From NCBI GenBank assembly GCA_011391175.1, contig JAABQZ010000002.1:1-55442 (forward strand): 55,442 bases of DNA. The letters are read 5' to 3'. The notes beneath the pieces are model-generated. The model had not been told where the DNA came from. It did no database searches and saw only the letters and a program-made list of their open reading frames with translations. Source of the DNA: Methylophilaceae bacterium. GTDB lineage: Bacteria; Pseudomonadota; Gammaproteobacteria; Burkholderiales; Methylophilaceae. Of the stretch, positions 31,692-43,266 are shown in pieces; the first letter of the stretch is position 1; each line of letters begins with the position of its first letter. The position numbers were made by a program, and so were the translations under genes.

Positions 31692-32504
31692 CTAGGCTAC
31701 TTTCCGACCTGGTATTGCACTTAGCAATTGCTGCGTGTAAATCTGCTGTGGTGCATTATAAATAGCTTCCACTGCGCCTTGCTCTACAATTTTACCTTTG
31801 TGCATAACTATAATTTCATCCGCCACATGCCGCACGACGCGTAAATCGTGGCTAATAAAAATATAACTCAAGCCCATTTCTTGTTGCAACTCTTTGAGTA
31901 ATAACAAAATTTGCGCCTGTACAGACACATCTAAGGCTGATACCGGCTCATCGCACACCACTACTTTTGGATTTAACACCAAAGCACGCGCAATACCAAT
32001 CCGCTGACGCTGTCCGCCCGAAAACTGGTGAGGATATTTCAACGCATCATCTGCGCTTAAACCCACACGCAACAACATTTGCAACATTTTCTGTTTTTGT
32101 TCAGCGGCAGAACCCATGCCATGAATCAGCAAACCCTCACCCACAATTTCGCCTACTTTCATGCGTGGATTCAGCGACGCAAAAGGATCTTGAAATACCA
32201 TCTGCAAATACTTACGCACATTGCGTAGTGCTGGGCCTTGCAGCTTGGCGAGATCCTGTCCTTCAAAAATCACTTCACCGCTATCAAACGGGTGCAATTG
32301 TAACAGACAACGTGCCAAAGTGGATTTACCGCTGCCAGATTCGCCTACAACTGCCAGCGTTGAACCTGCTTTCAAGGAAATACTCACGTCATCCAGTGCT
32401 TTCACCTGACTGCTACCAAAACCAAAGCGGCCACTGCGTTGGCTGTAGCATTTAACTAAGTGATTGGCTTGTAAGATAACGTTTTCTGAAATTTGGTGAC
32501 TCAT
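31692..32504 (-). CDS. ABC transporter ATP-binding protein (oligopeptide/dipeptide type)
   Basis: [52 protein letters not shown] extends to 32543, likely Met at 32504 (MSHQISENV). Confidence 0.9.
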   Translation of the reverse strand: MSHQISENVILQANHLVKCYSQRSGRFGFGSSQVKALDDVSISLKAGSTLAVVGESGSGKSTLARCLLQLHPFDSGEVIFEGQDLAKLQGPALRNVRKYLQMVFQDPFASLNPRMKVGEIVGEGLLIHGMGSAAEQKQKMLQMLLRVGLSADDALKYPHQFSGGQRQRIGIARALVLNPKVVVCDEPVSALDVSVQAQILLLLKELQQEMGLSYIFISHDLRVVRHVADEIIVMHKGKIVEQGAVEAIYNAPQQIYTQQLLSAIPGRKVA

Positions 32505-33349
32505 GCGGTGGCCTTGTCGTCTTTGAGCCCGTCCTTCAACCAAGCATAATCAATCGGCTTAAGCTGTTTTTTGCCTTCTGCATCTGGCACGCAGGCTAAC
32601 AGTGCCTTGGTGTAAGGGTGTTTGGGCTTTGTCAGCACCTCTTTTTTGCTGCCTGTTTCAACAATCTCACCGCGAAACATCACGATGACGTCATCGGCAA
32701 TATCAGCTACCACACCAAAATCATGAGTAATAAACAGCATGGCCATATTCATGCGCGTTTTTAACGCATCTAATAATTGTAAAATTTGCGCTTGCACCGT
32801 CACATCTAATGCTGTGGTTGGCTCGTCTGCAATTAGCAACGCAGGCTCACACGCAATACTCATAGCAATCATCACGCGTTGGCGCTGCCCACCAGAAAGC
32901 TCATCAGGATAGCTATTAGCTCGCTCGGCAGGGATGCCAACTTGTGTGAGCAATGCGGCAATTTTATCTTTTAAGGCCTGACCTTTTAAACCCAAATGCG
33001 CGGTTAAACTTTCACCAATCTGGAAACCTACTGTGAGCACAGGGTTGAGTGAAGTCATTGGCTCTTGAAATATCATACCGATTTTTGCACCGCGAATGGA
33101 TTGCAGCGATTTTTCGTCTAACTTGGTAATATCTTGGCCTTGAAACACAATGTTTCCGCTGGCTTGCAACTGCTTTGAAAGCAAGTTCATAATACTCAAC
33201 GCAGTGAGACTTTTACCACTGCCCGATTCGCCCACAATACAGGTGGTTTTACCTGCCGATAAAGTGAGGCTGACGTTATTGACCAGCAAACGGTTTGGTG
33301 CGTTATGTGGGGTAATACTTAGGTTAGCAATCTTTAAAATCTCAGACAT
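32501..33349 (-). CDS. ABC transporter ATP-binding protein (oligopeptide/dipeptide type)
   Basis: [63 protein letters not shown]; 4-nt overlap with the downstream ATPase. Confidence 0.92.
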   Translation of the reverse strand: MSEILKIANLSITPHNAPNRLLVNNVSLTLSAGKTTCIVGESGSGKSLTALSIMNLLSKQLQASGNIVFQGQDITKLDEKSLQSIRGAKIGMIFQEPMTSLNPVLTVGFQIGESLTAHLGLKGQALKDKIAALLTQVGIPAERANSYPDELSGGQRQRVMIAMSIACEPALLIADEPTTALDVTVQAQILQLLDALKTRMNMAMLFITHDFGVVADIADDVIVMFRGEIVETGSKKEVLTKPKHPYTKALLACVPDAEGKKQLKPIDYAWLKDGLKDDKATA

Positions 33350-33379
33350 AAACCCTCAAAAAATTGATGAGTTTTTCCA

Positions 33380-34147
33380 TTATTCAATATTGTAGACAAT
33401 CGTTACGACCACACGCGCTGTTTTTTCGATGGTGGATTTATCGTAAGTACCGCCGTAACTGTCGTCACTAGCCTCGCCACCTTTGGCCAAAATGTAGAAT
33501 GCACCTTGGTTGGCAGATTTCATCACGCCCACTTTTACGCCATCTTGCTTCACAAATTCGGTGGCGCGGCTGCGCGCATTTTTGGTGGCATCAGAAATTA
33601 ACGACATTTTGACTAGCTCTAAGCCACTCACTAAATACTGAGGTGGTTGCGCAGTAATCGGGTGATTGTCAGCACGTAGTTGCAAAATAGCTTGATTCGC
33701 TTGGGTGATTTTATCTAAATCTTTACTGCTGATGACCACTGACTGGTAAGCATCAAAGCCTTTACGCACTTGGCGCGGCGTATCTTTAATAAAGATTTCT
33801 TCATAATGGTCAGCAATACCTTCCACACTCCAATCCCAAGTCTGTTTGGGCAAGCCTTGTTTAATCAAAAAGGCTTCCAGCACTTTACGCTCTGTGGCTA
33901 ATTTTTCTAATGCGCTGCGTTGTTCAGCGTCGGTCACGCCAATATTCAGCATCCAAGTGGCACTATCAGCAGAAATAGGCTTTTCAGCCAAGCCTTTCAC
34001 AGTAATACTTTGCTGGCCTGACACGGCGCGCTTGGCTTGCACGCCTAAAATAAACGCAGCGCTTGCCATGCCGATAGCGAGCAATAAGCCCAACACGATA
34101 ATGGCATTTGAAAATTGGCTAGAATTTAATTGTTTGGTTTCGCTCAT
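33380..34147 (-). CDS. SIMPL domain-containing protein
   Basis: QSITVKGLAEKPISADSATWMLNIGVTD...; SIMPL/DUF541 pattern with N-terminal TM. Confidence 0.85.
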   Translation of the reverse strand: MSETKQLNSSQFSNAIIVLGLLLAIGMASAAFILGVQAKRAVSGQQSITVKGLAEKPISADSATWMLNIGVTDAEQRSALEKLATERKVLEAFLIKQGLPKQTWDWSVEGIADHYEEIFIKDTPRQVRKGFDAYQSVVISSKDLDKITQANQAILQLRADNHPITAQPPQYLVSGLELVKMSLISDATKNARSRATEFVKQDGVKVGVMKSANQGAFYILAKGGEASDDSYGGTYDKSTIEKTARVVVTIVYNIE

Positions 34148-34150
34148 GCT

Positions 34151-35431
34151 TTACTCCCCAATAAAACTGCGCACTTCGTTTAGTTTACAGCGTTTTTGTT
34201 CGCCCGTTTGCAATAAGGGCTTGAGCGAGATTTCACCTGCTGCCGCTTCGTCGTCACCCAGAATCGCCGCATAACGCGCACCGCTTCGGTCCGCCTTTTT
34301 CATTTGCGATTTAAAACTACCACCACCCGCATGTAGTAACACATTCAGGCCGGCTTCGCGCAAAGTTTCCGCAGCTGCAAATGCTTGTTGTTCCGCCAAT
34401 GCGCCAACATTAACCAAATAAATGTCTGGCACATTATTAGCGGTCACTCCATATTCTTGCATAAGCAAAAATACACGCTCTAACCCAATAGCAAAGCCAC
34501 AGGCAGGCGTTGCATTACCGCCTAAACGCTCAACCAACGTGTCATATCTGCCACCACCAGCAATAGTGCCTTGCGCACCCAACTTGGTCGTCACCCACTC
34601 AAACACGGTACGGTTGTAATAATCCAAACCGCGTACTAAACGATGATTGATGCTATAGGCAATGCCGGCTTGCTGCAACAATTGACATAGTTTTTCAAAA
34701 TGGGTTCGACTAGCTTCACCTAAACCCTCCATTAATTTAGGTGCAGCCTCGCACATGGCTTGCATGCGGGGATTTTTGCTATCTAAAATACGTAAAGGAT
34801 TGGTGTGCAAACGGCGTTTTGCGTCTTCATCTAGCAACTCTGCGTGTTTTTCAAAGTAAGCAATCAAGGTATTTCGATAAGCTGCGCGCTCATCTGCATC
34901 GCCGATGCTATTAATCTGCAGCGCCACATCTTTAATTTCAAGCGCCCGCCATAGCCTTGCCAGCAACACTATTTGCTCAGCATCAACTTCTGGCGAATCA
35001 AAACCAAACGCTTCTACGCCGATTTGGTGAAATTGTCTTTGCCGTCCCTTTTGTACGTTCTCATGCCTAAACATCGCCCCGCTATACCAAAGCCGCACTG
35101 GGCCGTTGTAGGTCAGATTGCTTTCGATTACCGCACGCACGCAACCCGCCGTGCCTTCTGGGCGTAAGGTGAGCTTGTCGCCATTGAGCGCATCTGTCCA
35201 AGCGTACATTTCTTTCTCAACAATGTCGGTATGTTCACCCACACTGCGCACAAATAAATCAGTAGCTTCTACAATCGGCATGCGAATATTGTTGTAACCA
35301 TATTGGCTAAGTATAGCTCTGGCCGCGTCTTCTAGCTTAAACCACAATGGCGTATGCTCAGGCAAGATATCGTAAAAGCCTTTAATACTTTGAATTTTTT
35401 GCTGCGGTTTTGGTGTTAATTCTTCTGCCAT
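34151..35431 (-). CDS. hisS: Histidyl-tRNA synthetase
   Basis: IQSIKGFYDILPEHTPLWFKLED; LVRGLDYYNRTVFEWV. Confidence 0.97.
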   Translation of the reverse strand: MAEELTPKPQQKIQSIKGFYDILPEHTPLWFKLEDAARAILSQYGYNNIRMPIVEATDLFVRSVGEHTDIVEKEMYAWTDALNGDKLTLRPEGTAGCVRAVIESNLTYNGPVRLWYSGAMFRHENVQKGRQRQFHQIGVEAFGFDSPEVDAEQIVLLARLWRALEIKDVALQINSIGDADERAAYRNTLIAYFEKHAELLDEDAKRRLHTNPLRILDSKNPRMQAMCEAAPKLMEGLGEASRTHFEKLCQLLQQAGIAYSINHRLVRGLDYYNRTVFEWVTTKLGAQGTIAGGGRYDTLVERLGGNATPACGFAIGLERVFLLMQEYGVTANNVPDIYLVNVGALAEQQAFAAAETLREAGLNVLLHAGGGSFKSQMKKADRSGARYAAILGDDEAAAGEISLKPLLQTGEQKRCKLNEVRSFIGE

Positions 35432-35486
35432 TTTGATGGGTATTTGTTAATTAATTAATATTGTTTAGCAAGCGAGCAAAAAAATA

Positions 35487-35523
35487 TGCCCTGCGAGGCA
35501 ATGTCCATGCGGCCTGCAGAGCA
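35487..35523. repeat. Palindromic repeat copy (intergenic, hisS-ispG spacer)
   Basis: TGCCCTGCGAGGCAATGTCCATGCGGCCTGCAGAGCA preceded by aaaaaaata. Confidence 0.85.
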
Positions 35524-35566
35524 CTGTCCGAAAGGTACGTGTTTTAGCTTAGACGCTAGCTTGCAT

Positions 35567-36856
35567 TCAGGCATTATTCACTGCACGAATCGGAATCATT
35601 TTTTGTAACACTGGTGCAGTGCGTAGCTTGCCGCCTTCCGCATAGTTTTTTTGCACGTATTGTTCCACAATCGCTTGAAACTCTTGTGCAATATGGTCGC
35701 CTTTTAACGTGACGGTTTTTTCGCCATCAACAAACACCGGCGCCACTGGTGTCTCACCAGTGCCAGGCAGACTAATGCCAATGTTCGCCAGCTTAGACTC
35801 ACCTGGGCCATTCACCACACAGCCCATCACCGCTACGCTCATATCCTCCACGCCTGGGTAGGCTTTACGCCACACTGGCATTTGAGTACGCAAATAACCT
35901 TGTATTTGCATAGCGAGCTCTTGAAAGTAAGTCGAAGTCGTGCGGCCGCAACCTGGGCAGGCTGTGACTAAAGGGGTGAAGGAGCGAATACCCATGGTTT
36001 GCAAAATCTCTTGTGCAACCACTACCTCTTTGGTGCGTGATTCGTTGGGCTCAGGCGTTAAAGAGACGCGAATGGTGTCGCCAATGCCTTCCTGAAGCAA
36101 CAGAGAAAGTGCGGCGGTTGAGGCGACGATGCCTTTACTACCCATGCCCGCCTCGGTGAGCCCTAAATGCAAGGGATAATCACAACGTTTGGCCAGCTCA
36201 CGATACACCTTCACTAAATCCTGCACGTTACTCACCTTGCAGGAAATAATAATCTGATTCGGCTGTAAACCAATATCCACAGCTTGTTGAGCACTTTCTA
36301 ATGCTGATTGAATAAGCGCTTCGCGCATCAATTCGTCGGCAGATAATGGGCTGGCAAGCTTGCCGTTGTCATCCATCATTTGTGCCATTTTGGCTTGGTC
36401 TAGGCTACCCCAGTTCACCCCGATGCGCACACTTTTTTGGTATTGAATGGCCGCTTCAATCATCAAAGCAAATTGCTCGTCACGCTTGCTGCCTTTGCCG
36501 ACATTGCCTGGGTTGATGCGATATTTTGCCAGTGCTTTGGCGCAATCAGGATAAACCGCCAACAATTTATGACCGTTATAGTGAAAATCGCCGACTAAGG
36601 GCACATTGCAGCCCAAATCATCTAAGCCCTTGCGTATCGCCGCCACCTGTGCGGCCGCTTCTGGGGAGTTAACGGTAATGCGAACTACTTCGCTACCCGC
36701 CTGCCAGAGTTCGAACACCTGTTGAATGGTGGCATTTGCATCGGCGGTGTCGGTGTTGGTCATGCTTTGCACAACAACCGAAGCCACTGGCGTACCAGCT
36801 AAGCCGCCGCCTACAGGCACGTGGCCTATCATCACTTGTAAAGAATTACGCCGCAT
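35567..36856 (-). CDS. ispG: 4-hydroxy-3-methylbut-2-en-1-yl diphosphate synthase
   Basis: [36 protein letters not shown] Fe-S motif. Likely start MRRNSLQ at 36856; listed ORF starts 36928 and overlaps rodZ. Confidence 0.95.
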   Translation of the reverse strand: MRRNSLQVMIGHVPVGGGLAGTPVASVVVQSMTNTDTADANATIQQVFELWQAGSEVVRITVNSPEAAAQVAAIRKGLDDLGCNVPLVGDFHYNGHKLLAVYPDCAKALAKYRINPGNVGKGSKRDEQFALMIEAAIQYQKSVRIGVNWGSLDQAKMAQMMDDNGKLASPLSADELMREALIQSALESAQQAVDIGLQPNQIIISCKVSNVQDLVKVYRELAKRCDYPLHLGLTEAGMGSKGIVASTAALSLLLQEGIGDTIRVSLTPEPNESRTKEVVVAQEILQTMGIRSFTPLVTACPGCGRTTSTYFQELAMQIQGYLRTQMPVWRKAYPGVEDMSVAVMGCVVNGPGESKLANIGISLPGTGETPVAPVFVDGEKTVTLKGDHIAQEFQAIVEQYVQKNYAEGGKLRTAPVLQKMIPIRAVNNA

Positions 36857-36863
36857 CGTATAA

Positions 36864-37874
36864 CTACTCAAGCTTAATGTGCGCAACGTTGTTACGTGAA
36901 TGTGGCGCCAAATCGATAGCTCTACCATTCATATTTAAACTAGTGGCACCCGCATTGCCCACCGTCACATTGACTGGCGGCGTCACGTCGATACTTTCAC
37001 GGCTCCCTGCAAATATGGTTTTGCTATAGATTTCCCGTCCGCTTGCATCTACGACGTTAACCCATGTTTCTTGCGTCGCATTAATCTCCAGCTTAGCTCT
37101 GCTTATTGATATTGGCGCAGAAATTGGCGCTGCTGGCGGAGGAGCTACTGGCGTAGCGACTGCTGAAGCTGGTGGTGGATTTGGTACCACTGTAGCAGGG
37201 GTTGCGATATCAATGGGTGTGCCAGCTGACGATGATGAAGTCGTATCTGCGGCTGGCGGCAGGGTGAGCTCGATTGAAGATTGCGACTCTGGTGTGCGCT
37301 CTGCCGCTGGCAAAGCAGGCTCAGGCAATGGCTCTAAATTTTCGTTACTTAAGCTTTCAATACTAGTACTGGGTAAAGTGGGGCTAGGTTTTTGAATATA
37401 ACTCTGATAAAACAACCAAATACCTAAAGCCAGTAATGCCGCCAAAACTACCCAAATGTAACTGCTGGGCTTAGGTTTATCACCGCCGGTCACCTGCATA
37501 TTAGTTGTGGGTTTTACTGTCAGGTCGTATTGTGTATTGCTAGGCACAATAACAATATAGGCATCCAACAAAGGCTCTGCATTCATTTTAAGCAGCTTGG
37601 CATAATTACGAATAAAGCCACGCACGATAGTTGGCTCGGGTAATTTAGCAAACTGGTCTGCTTCAATTGCTTCAATTTGTTTAGGGCCGAGCCTTAATTT
37701 GCTCGCTACGTCTTGCACCGACAGCCCTTGTGCCTCACGCGCCAAGCGCAATGCACCACCACAACGCGAGCGAGTATAAGTAGTGTTGTCTGCAGTTTGT
37801 TCAGCAGCGACTGGAGCTACCACAGCATCTTGCAACGTTGGTATATCAAACGTATTTTTTGGTTTGCGAGCCAT
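36864..37874 (-). CDS. rodZ: RodZ-like protein: N-terminal helix-turn-helix, TM, C-terminal DUF4115
   Basis: [76 protein letters not shown]-terminal [18 protein letters not shown]. Confidence 0.9.
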   Translation of the reverse strand: MARKPKNTFDIPTLQDAVVAPVAAEQTADNTTYTRSRCGGALRLAREAQGLSVQDVASKLRLGPKQIEAIEADQFAKLPEPTIVRGFIRNYAKLLKMNAEPLLDAYIVIVPSNTQYDLTVKPTTNMQVTGGDKPKPSSYIWVVLAALLALGIWLFYQSYIQKPSPTLPSTSIESLSNENLEPLPEPALPAAERTPESQSSIELTLPPAADTTSSSSAGTPIDIATPATVVPNPPPASAVATPVAPPPAAPISAPISISRAKLEINATQETWVNVVDASGREIYSKTIFAGSRESIDVTPPVNVTVGNAGATSLNMNGRAIDLAPHSRNNVAHIKLE

Positions 37875-37951
37875 GATGCCACCTTAGAATTGACATAGTT
37901 ATCTTATTGAAAATACTACATTTTTGGTAAGAATAAACTGATTAAATACGC

Positions 37952-38722
37952 CTATTTTCCACTTAGCAGCAAGCGCGTCTGCTCAGAATTAGGATATTGT
38001 TGGCGCAATTGCAAAGCATAACTAGACACATTGTCTTTATCGCCCAACACCCGCTCTATTTTAATGCCTAACCACAAGGTTTCTGCACTGGGGCTTGCTA
38101 CCAAAGCGTTTTGCAAGGTTTGCTTTGCTGTAGCGGTATCACCTCGATTAAATTGAATCTCGGCTAACTGCGTGGCAGCTGAATGTGTCAATGGTTGTAT
38201 TTGCAGCGCTTTAATCAGGTAAGTTTCGGCGTTATTCATATCATTTTTACGTGCCGAGCAAATGCCAGCATTAGCGTATGCCAAATTTGGCGTGCTATAC
38301 AGTGGGTTTTTGACCGCCTCTAAAAAATGCTTAATTGATTCATCGTAGCGCTTTCTACTGCACAAAAAACTACCGTAGTTGTTGTGCGATTCTGAGCTTC
38401 TTGGCTGTAACTGAATCGCTTTTTTATAGCTAACATCTGCTTTGGCGTCTTCACCCAATGCGGCATACACCAAACCCAAGCCATTGTAGGCCAGTGCAAA
38501 GCTAGGATCTATTTGTACCGCTTCGTTAAACTCACTGAGTGCAATTTCATATTTTCCTTGCTGCAAGTAAGCGGCCCCTAAATCTGAATGTGCACGTGCG
38601 CGCCCAGCAAGTGCAGTTTCGTTGTAAATATTACTATTGCCGCCTGAACTATTTTGTCCTGATGTTGCACACCCACCCACTAGCAAAGTTAACCCCAATA
38701 ACATCCAATATCTATTAATCAT
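37952..38722 (-). CDS. pilW: Type IV pilus biogenesis/stability TPR lipoprotein PilW/PilF
   Basis: Lipobox [13 protein letters not shown] repeats; rlmN-pilW-rodZ-ispG-hisS order. Confidence 0.88.
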   Translation of the reverse strand: MINRYWMLLGLTLLVGGCATSGQNSSGGNSNIYNETALAGRARAHSDLGAAYLQQGKYEIALSEFNEAVQIDPSFALAYNGLGLVYAALGEDAKADVSYKKAIQLQPRSSESHNNYGSFLCSRKRYDESIKHFLEAVKNPLYSTPNLAYANAGICSARKNDMNNAETYLIKALQIQPLTHSAATQLAEIQFNRGDTATAKQTLQNALVASPSAETLWLGIKIERVLGDKDNVSSYALQLRQQYPNSEQTRLLLSGK

Positions 38723-39834
38723 GCCGCTGCCTCTATGGGAATACCTTTTAACGTACGTTTAGTTTTATCAAGCACTTTACCTGCCAATTGCCCGCAAGCC
38801 GCGTCAATATCATCACCGCGTGTTTTGCGCACGGTCACAATATAGCCTGCTTGCATTAAAATATCACGGAACACCCGAATATGGCTAGGTTTAGATGTTT
38901 GATAGCCACTATTAGGAAATGGGTTAAACGGGATTAAATTGAGTTTGCAAGGAACATGTTTAATCACCTCAAGCAATTCATGCGCGTGCTCTACCGTATC
39001 ATTGACGCCTTCTAACATCACATACTCAAAGGTGACAAAGTCACGCGGCGCTTTTTCTAGGTAACGGTTGCAAGCTGCCATTAACTCTTTAATCGGGTAT
39101 TTTTTATTAATCGGAACTAATACGTCGCGAAGCGCGTCGTTAGGCGCGTGCAGGCTCACTGCCAGCGCTACTGGGCAATCTTCTTTTAGTTTATCCATAG
39201 CTGGTACAATGCCGCTTGTAGAAAGCGTGACGCGGCGGCGACTTAAGCCATACGCGCTGTCATCCAACATAATTTGCATGGCGGTGACGACGTTTTCATA
39301 GTTGGTCAGCGGCTCGCCCATGCCCATCATGACGACGTTTGAAATAATACGATCATTCGCAGACAGCAAATCATAACCAGCCTCACTGCGTAACGATTTA
39401 TTGGCTATCGCCAGCTGACCAATGATTTCTGACACACTCAAATTGCGGTTAAAACCCTGCGCGCCCGTGCTACAAAAGGTACACGCTAGCGCACAACCCA
39501 CTTGGCTAGAGATACACAAAGTACCGCGATCATCCTCTGGGATAAATACTGTTTCGATGCTATTCGCTACACCATTTTTATCGTCAGTACCGATTAACCA
39601 TTTGCGCGTGCCATCGTTAGAAATTTGCTCTAACTGCACATTCGGCAAGGTAATTTCTGTATCAAGCGCCAGTTTCTCACGCAAACTTTTGGCGATATCA
39701 GTCATTTTCGCAAAATCATGCACGCCAAAATGATGCATCCAGCGCATCAATTGCTTGGCACGAAAAGGCTTCTCGCCGATACTTGCGAAGTAATCGGCGA
39801 GTTGAGGTTGACTATAATTAAGTAGATTAATCAA
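38719..39834 (-). CDS. rlmN: 23S rRNA (adenine2503-C2) methyltransferase RlmN
   Basis: [34 protein letters not shown] radical SAM motif. Confidence 0.97.
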   Translation of the reverse strand: MINLLNYSQPQLADYFASIGEKPFRAKQLMRWMHHFGVHDFAKMTDIAKSLREKLALDTEITLPNVQLEQISNDGTRKWLIGTDDKNGVANSIETVFIPEDDRGTLCISSQVGCALACTFCSTGAQGFNRNLSVSEIIGQLAIANKSLRSEAGYDLLSANDRIISNVVMMGMGEPLTNYENVVTAMQIMLDDSAYGLSRRRVTLSTSGIVPAMDKLKEDCPVALAVSLHAPNDALRDVLVPINKKYPIKELMAACNRYLEKAPRDFVTFEYVMLEGVNDTVEHAHELLEVIKHVPCKLNLIPFNPFPNSGYQTSKPSHIRVFRDILMQAGYIVTVRKTRGDDIDAACGQLAGKVLDKTKRTLKGIPIEAAA

Positions 39835-39845
39835 TGATTAAACGA

Positions 39846-40250
39846 TTATCCAAAAAAGTACTTAATCTCAATGGCTGCGTTTTCAGCTGAATCTGAACCG
39901 TGTACCGCATTAGCATCAATGCTTTCTGCAAAATCAGCACGAATGGTGCCTGCAGCTGCTTCTTTTGGATTAGTCGCGCCCATTAAGTCACGGTTTTTCA
40001 ACACAGCGCCTTCGCCTTCTAAGGCTTGAATCATCACTGGGCCAGAGATCATGAATTTAACTAAATCGTTAAAGAATGGACGTGCTGCATGCACAGCGTA
40101 AAAACCTTCTGCTTCGGCTTTAGTTAAGTGCGTCATTTTTGCCGCAACAATTTTTAAACCAGCGTTTTCAAAACGCGTATAAATTTGACCAATTACGTTT
40201 TTTGCCACTGCATCTGGTTTGATAATACTAAGGGTGCGCTCTACTGCCAT
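39846..40250 (-). CDS. ndk: Nucleoside diphosphate kinase
   Basis: [39 protein letters not shown]. Confidence 0.97.
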   Translation of the reverse strand: MAVERTLSIIKPDAVAKNVIGQIYTRFENAGLKIVAAKMTHLTKAEAEGFYAVHAARPFFNDLVKFMISGPVMIQALEGEGAVLKNRDLMGATNPKEAAAGTIRADFAESIDANAVHGSDSAENAAIEIKYFFG

Positions 40251-40384
40251 TTGAAACTCCAAGAAAATAATTAAATGAACTACTTAGAAAGGTGCAGATT
40301 CTAGCATTTTTGCAGGATTTGATAAACCATCAATTTGTAGCATTTTGTAAATATAGCGCTTAATTTGTGGCAAAATCTAGGCTG

Positions 40385-41602
40385 ATGAAATCTGCAAACA
40401 TAAATACTTTTCCAATCACTGCCACCTGCCCTGCATGCGGCTTGTTGTGTGATGACATTGCACTTGAAAATATCAATCATCAATTAAAAGTGACCAAGCC
40501 TAATTGCGCAAAAACAGTTGCATTTTTTGAGCGGGCTATAGGCGAAAATACATCGCTAATTGCAGGCAAACCAGCCACATTGCAAGAAGCCATTTTGAAG
40601 GTTGCTGAAATTTTAAAACAGGCTCACAAGCCAATATTCACTGGACTAGGCACCGATGTACAAGGCTATCGTGCCTTATACAGCTTATCTCAAAAAACTA
40701 GCGCTAGGCTTACCCACATGAACGCTACCAGCATGGCGCGCAACCTAAAAGTGCTGCAAAGTACGGGTTGGCAAACCACTACGCTAACCGAGGTGAAAAA
40801 CCGCGCTGATGTCATTGTGTGCTTTGGCAGCGATTTGTTAAGCCACAACGCACGCTTTTTTGAGCGCTTTGTAGATGCAGATGGCATGTTTGTAAGTGCC
40901 AAAAATCGGCAAGTTGTGGTATTGGGTGAAGCTAGCAATCAAGCCATTAAAAGTGATGCTCTGCAAGCCGCATGGGTATTGCCTTGCAGGGCAACTGATT
41001 TGCCCTCGATAACAATTGCTTTGCGTGCATTGGTTGCTGGCAAGCAGCTAAAAGCCACTAAAATTGCAGGCGTAAAGGTAGGTGACTTGCAAACGTTTGC
41101 CGATAAACTAAAAGCCGCCAAATATGCGGTACTGACTTGGGTGGCAAAAGATTTAGACTTTGATCATGCCGAATTGACTATTCAAAACATTACTGAAACA
41201 GTGGCTATTTTAAACAAAACAACGCGTGCGGCTGGTTTGCCACTTGGCGGTAGCGATGGCGACACTAGCGCCAATAACGCGAACACTTGGTTAAGCGGGT
41301 TTGCGTTAAATGATGACGCTTTAAATGACGAGCACGCGGAACATGATGCAATGCTGTGGGTAAATAGCTTCAGCCCAGAAAAAGCGTCTCCACAAACGGA
41401 TATGCCTTTGATTATCATTGGTAATTCAAACATCCAACATCAGGCTGAGGTATTTATCCCCATCGCCATACCTGGGTTAGATTGTAGCGGTACATTATTT
41501 AGAGTGGATTCATCGGTGGTTTTGCCGCTAAAAAAAGTGCGTGAGAATAACTTACCAACATTGGCTGAAGTGCTCTGCCAACTTGAAGAGCGGCTCAAAT
41601 GA
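40385..41602 (+). CDS. fhcB: Formylmethanofuran dehydrogenase subunit B homologue (formyltransferase/hydrolase complex FhcB)
   Basis: MKSANINTFPITATCPACGLLCDDIALEN; operon with fhcA/D/C. ORF listed from 40367. Confidence 0.88.
   Translation: MKSANINTFPITATCPACGLLCDDIALENINHQLKVTKPNCAKTVAFFERAIGENTSLIAGKPATLQEAILKVAEILKQAHKPIFTGLGTDVQGYRALYSLSQKTSARLTHMNATSMARNLKVLQSTGWQTTTLTEVKNRADVIVCFGSDLLSHNARFFERFVDADGMFVSAKNRQVVVLGEASNQAIKSDALQAAWVLPCRATDLPSITIALRALVAGKQLKATKIAGVKVGDLQTFADKLKAAKYAVLTWVAKDLDFDHAELTIQNITETVAILNKTTRAAGLPLGGSDGDTSANNANTWLSGFALNDDALNDEHAEHDAMLWVNSFSPEKASPQTDMPLIIIGNSNIQHQAEVFIPIAIPGLDCSGTLFRVDSSVVLPLKKVRENNLPTLAEVLCQLEERLK
40957..40993. repeat. Palindromic repeat copy inside fhcB coding sequence
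   Basis: Core 40961-40989 CTGCAAGCCGCATGGGTATTGCCTTGCAG; reverse complement matches consensus at 27/29 and flanks TGCC/AGCA also match. Confidence 0.85.
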
Positions 41603-43254
41603 TTACCTTATTAAAAAATGGTAAATTGTACGATCCTGCGCACAGTAAAAATGGCGTAGTAGAGGATATTTACATCCGTGATGGGCGTATTACCTCTAAA
41701 CCCAGCCAAACTGAAAAAATTAATCAAACCTATGATTTAACTGGAAAAATTGTGATGGCTGGCGCGATTGATATGCATAGCCATATTGGCGGTGGCAAAG
41801 TGAATATTGCGCGCATGATGTTGCCAGAGTTTCAAGAAACTAAAAATTACAGTGAACCCGAAGCCCATATTTGCACGCCGAATTGCAGCCATATGGCCAC
41901 ACCTAACACTAGCGATACTGGGTTTAGATACATTGAAATGGGTTACACCGCCGCATTTGAACCTGCCATTTTGCCGATTAACGCGCGCCAAGCCCATCTG
42001 GAGATGGCTGACACGCCGATGATAGACAAAGGCGGCTATGCCATGCTGGGCAATGATGATTACTTTTTACGATTACTGAGTCAAAAAGCAGACCAAAAAG
42101 TAATCAATAACTACGTCGCTTGGACGCTACACGCGACACAAGCCATCGGCATTAAAGTGGTGAATCCAGGGGGCATTTCAGCGTTTAAGTTCAACCAGCG
42201 CAGGTTAAATTTGGATGAAAATAATGTGCATTATCAGGTCACGCCACGCGAAATTCTAAAAAGTTTAAGTCGCGCGGTACATGACTTAGGCATCGCTAAG
42301 CCGCTGCATGTGCATTGCAATAACTTAGGTGCGGCGGGCAACTTTCAAACCACGCTCGACACCATGGGCGCATCTGATGGCGTGCCGATGCACTTGACGC
42401 ACATCCAGTTTCACAGCTATGGCACAGAAGGCGATAAGAAATTTTCATCTGCTGCTGCGCAAATCTCTGAGGCGCTGAATAATAACCAGCACATCACGGC
42501 CGATGTCGGGCAGATTTTATTCGGCCAAACGGTGACTGCATCAGGTGACAGCATGATGCAGCACTTAAACACCAAGCATGCCAACCCCAAAAAGTCAGTA
42601 ATTATGGATATTGAATGTGATGCAGGTTGTGGCGTGGTGCCATTTAAATATCGCGACCAAAACTATGTCAATGCCCTGCAGTGGGCTATTGGCTTAGAGA
42701 TTTTCCTGTCTGTTGAAGATCCATGGCGTATTTTCTTGACCACAGACCACCCCAATGGCGCGCCCTTTACCAGTTACCCACATTTAATTCGCTTGTTGAT
42801 GGATAAAAGCTTTAGAAACGAAGTCTTTGCAAAGCTTAATTTAGACGCGCAAGCCATGAGCAACCTCACATCGTTGAATCGTGAGTATAGCTTGTACGAA
42901 ATCGCTATCATGACGCGCGCAGGAGCAGCCAAATTAATCGGTTTAAATGACCGCGGTCATTTAGGCGCTGGCGCTGCAGCAGATATTACCATTTACACAG
43001 ATCAACCCGACCGTGAAGCCATGTTTGCCAAACCAGATTACGTATTTAAAGATGGTGAACTGGTTGTTAAAGATGGCAAAGTCGTGAAAGTAGTATGGGG
43101 TAAAACGCATACCACCAAACCTGCATTTGATATTGGCGTAGAACAAGATTTAAAAAAATATTTCGATAAATACCATACCATTCAATTAGATAACTTTAAG
43201 ATTTCAGATGACGAATTTGCTGATGATGGTCGTGGCAAAATAGTCACACACTAA
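41599..43254 (+). CDS. fhcA: Formylmethanofuran dehydrogenase subunit A homologue (FhcA)
   Basis: MITLLKNGKLYDPAHSKNG...VMAGAIDMHSHIGGGKVNIARMM; HVHCNNLG; amidohydrolase-type FwdA. Confidence 0.95.
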   Translation: MITLLKNGKLYDPAHSKNGVVEDIYIRDGRITSKPSQTEKINQTYDLTGKIVMAGAIDMHSHIGGGKVNIARMMLPEFQETKNYSEPEAHICTPNCSHMATPNTSDTGFRYIEMGYTAAFEPAILPINARQAHLEMADTPMIDKGGYAMLGNDDYFLRLLSQKADQKVINNYVAWTLHATQAIGIKVVNPGGISAFKFNQRRLNLDENNVHYQVTPREILKSLSRAVHDLGIAKPLHVHCNNLGAAGNFQTTLDTMGASDGVPMHLTHIQFHSYGTEGDKKFSSAAAQISEALNNNQHITADVGQILFGQTVTASGDSMMQHLNTKHANPKKSVIMDIECDAGCGVVPFKYRDQNYVNALQWAIGLEIFLSVEDPWRIFLTTDHPNGAPFTSYPHLIRLLMDKSFRNEVFAKLNLDAQAMSNLTSLNREYSLYEIAIMTRAGAAKLIGLNDRGHLGAGAAADITIYTDQPDREAMFAKPDYVFKDGELVVKDGKVVKVVWGKTHTTKPAFDIGVEQDLKKYFDKYHTIQLDNFKISDDEFADDGRGKIVTH

Positions 43255-43266
43255 AGGAGAGATAAT

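Noticed and set aside
36263-36293. Repeat-like match in ispG (CTGTAAACCAATATCCACAGCTTGTTGAGCA)
   Set aside because: Suggestive, but needs a 2-nt gap and lacks the TGCC flank; left as borderline pending a genome-wide scan.
40385-41602. FhcB being short compared with archaeal FwdB
   Set aside because: Bacterial FhcB is known to be a reduced FwdB homologue, so this is expected.
42671-42705. CTGCAG...TATTGGCTT in fhcA resembling the repeat
   Set aside because: Gapped, and encodes the conserved FwdA-type ALQWAIGLE motif.
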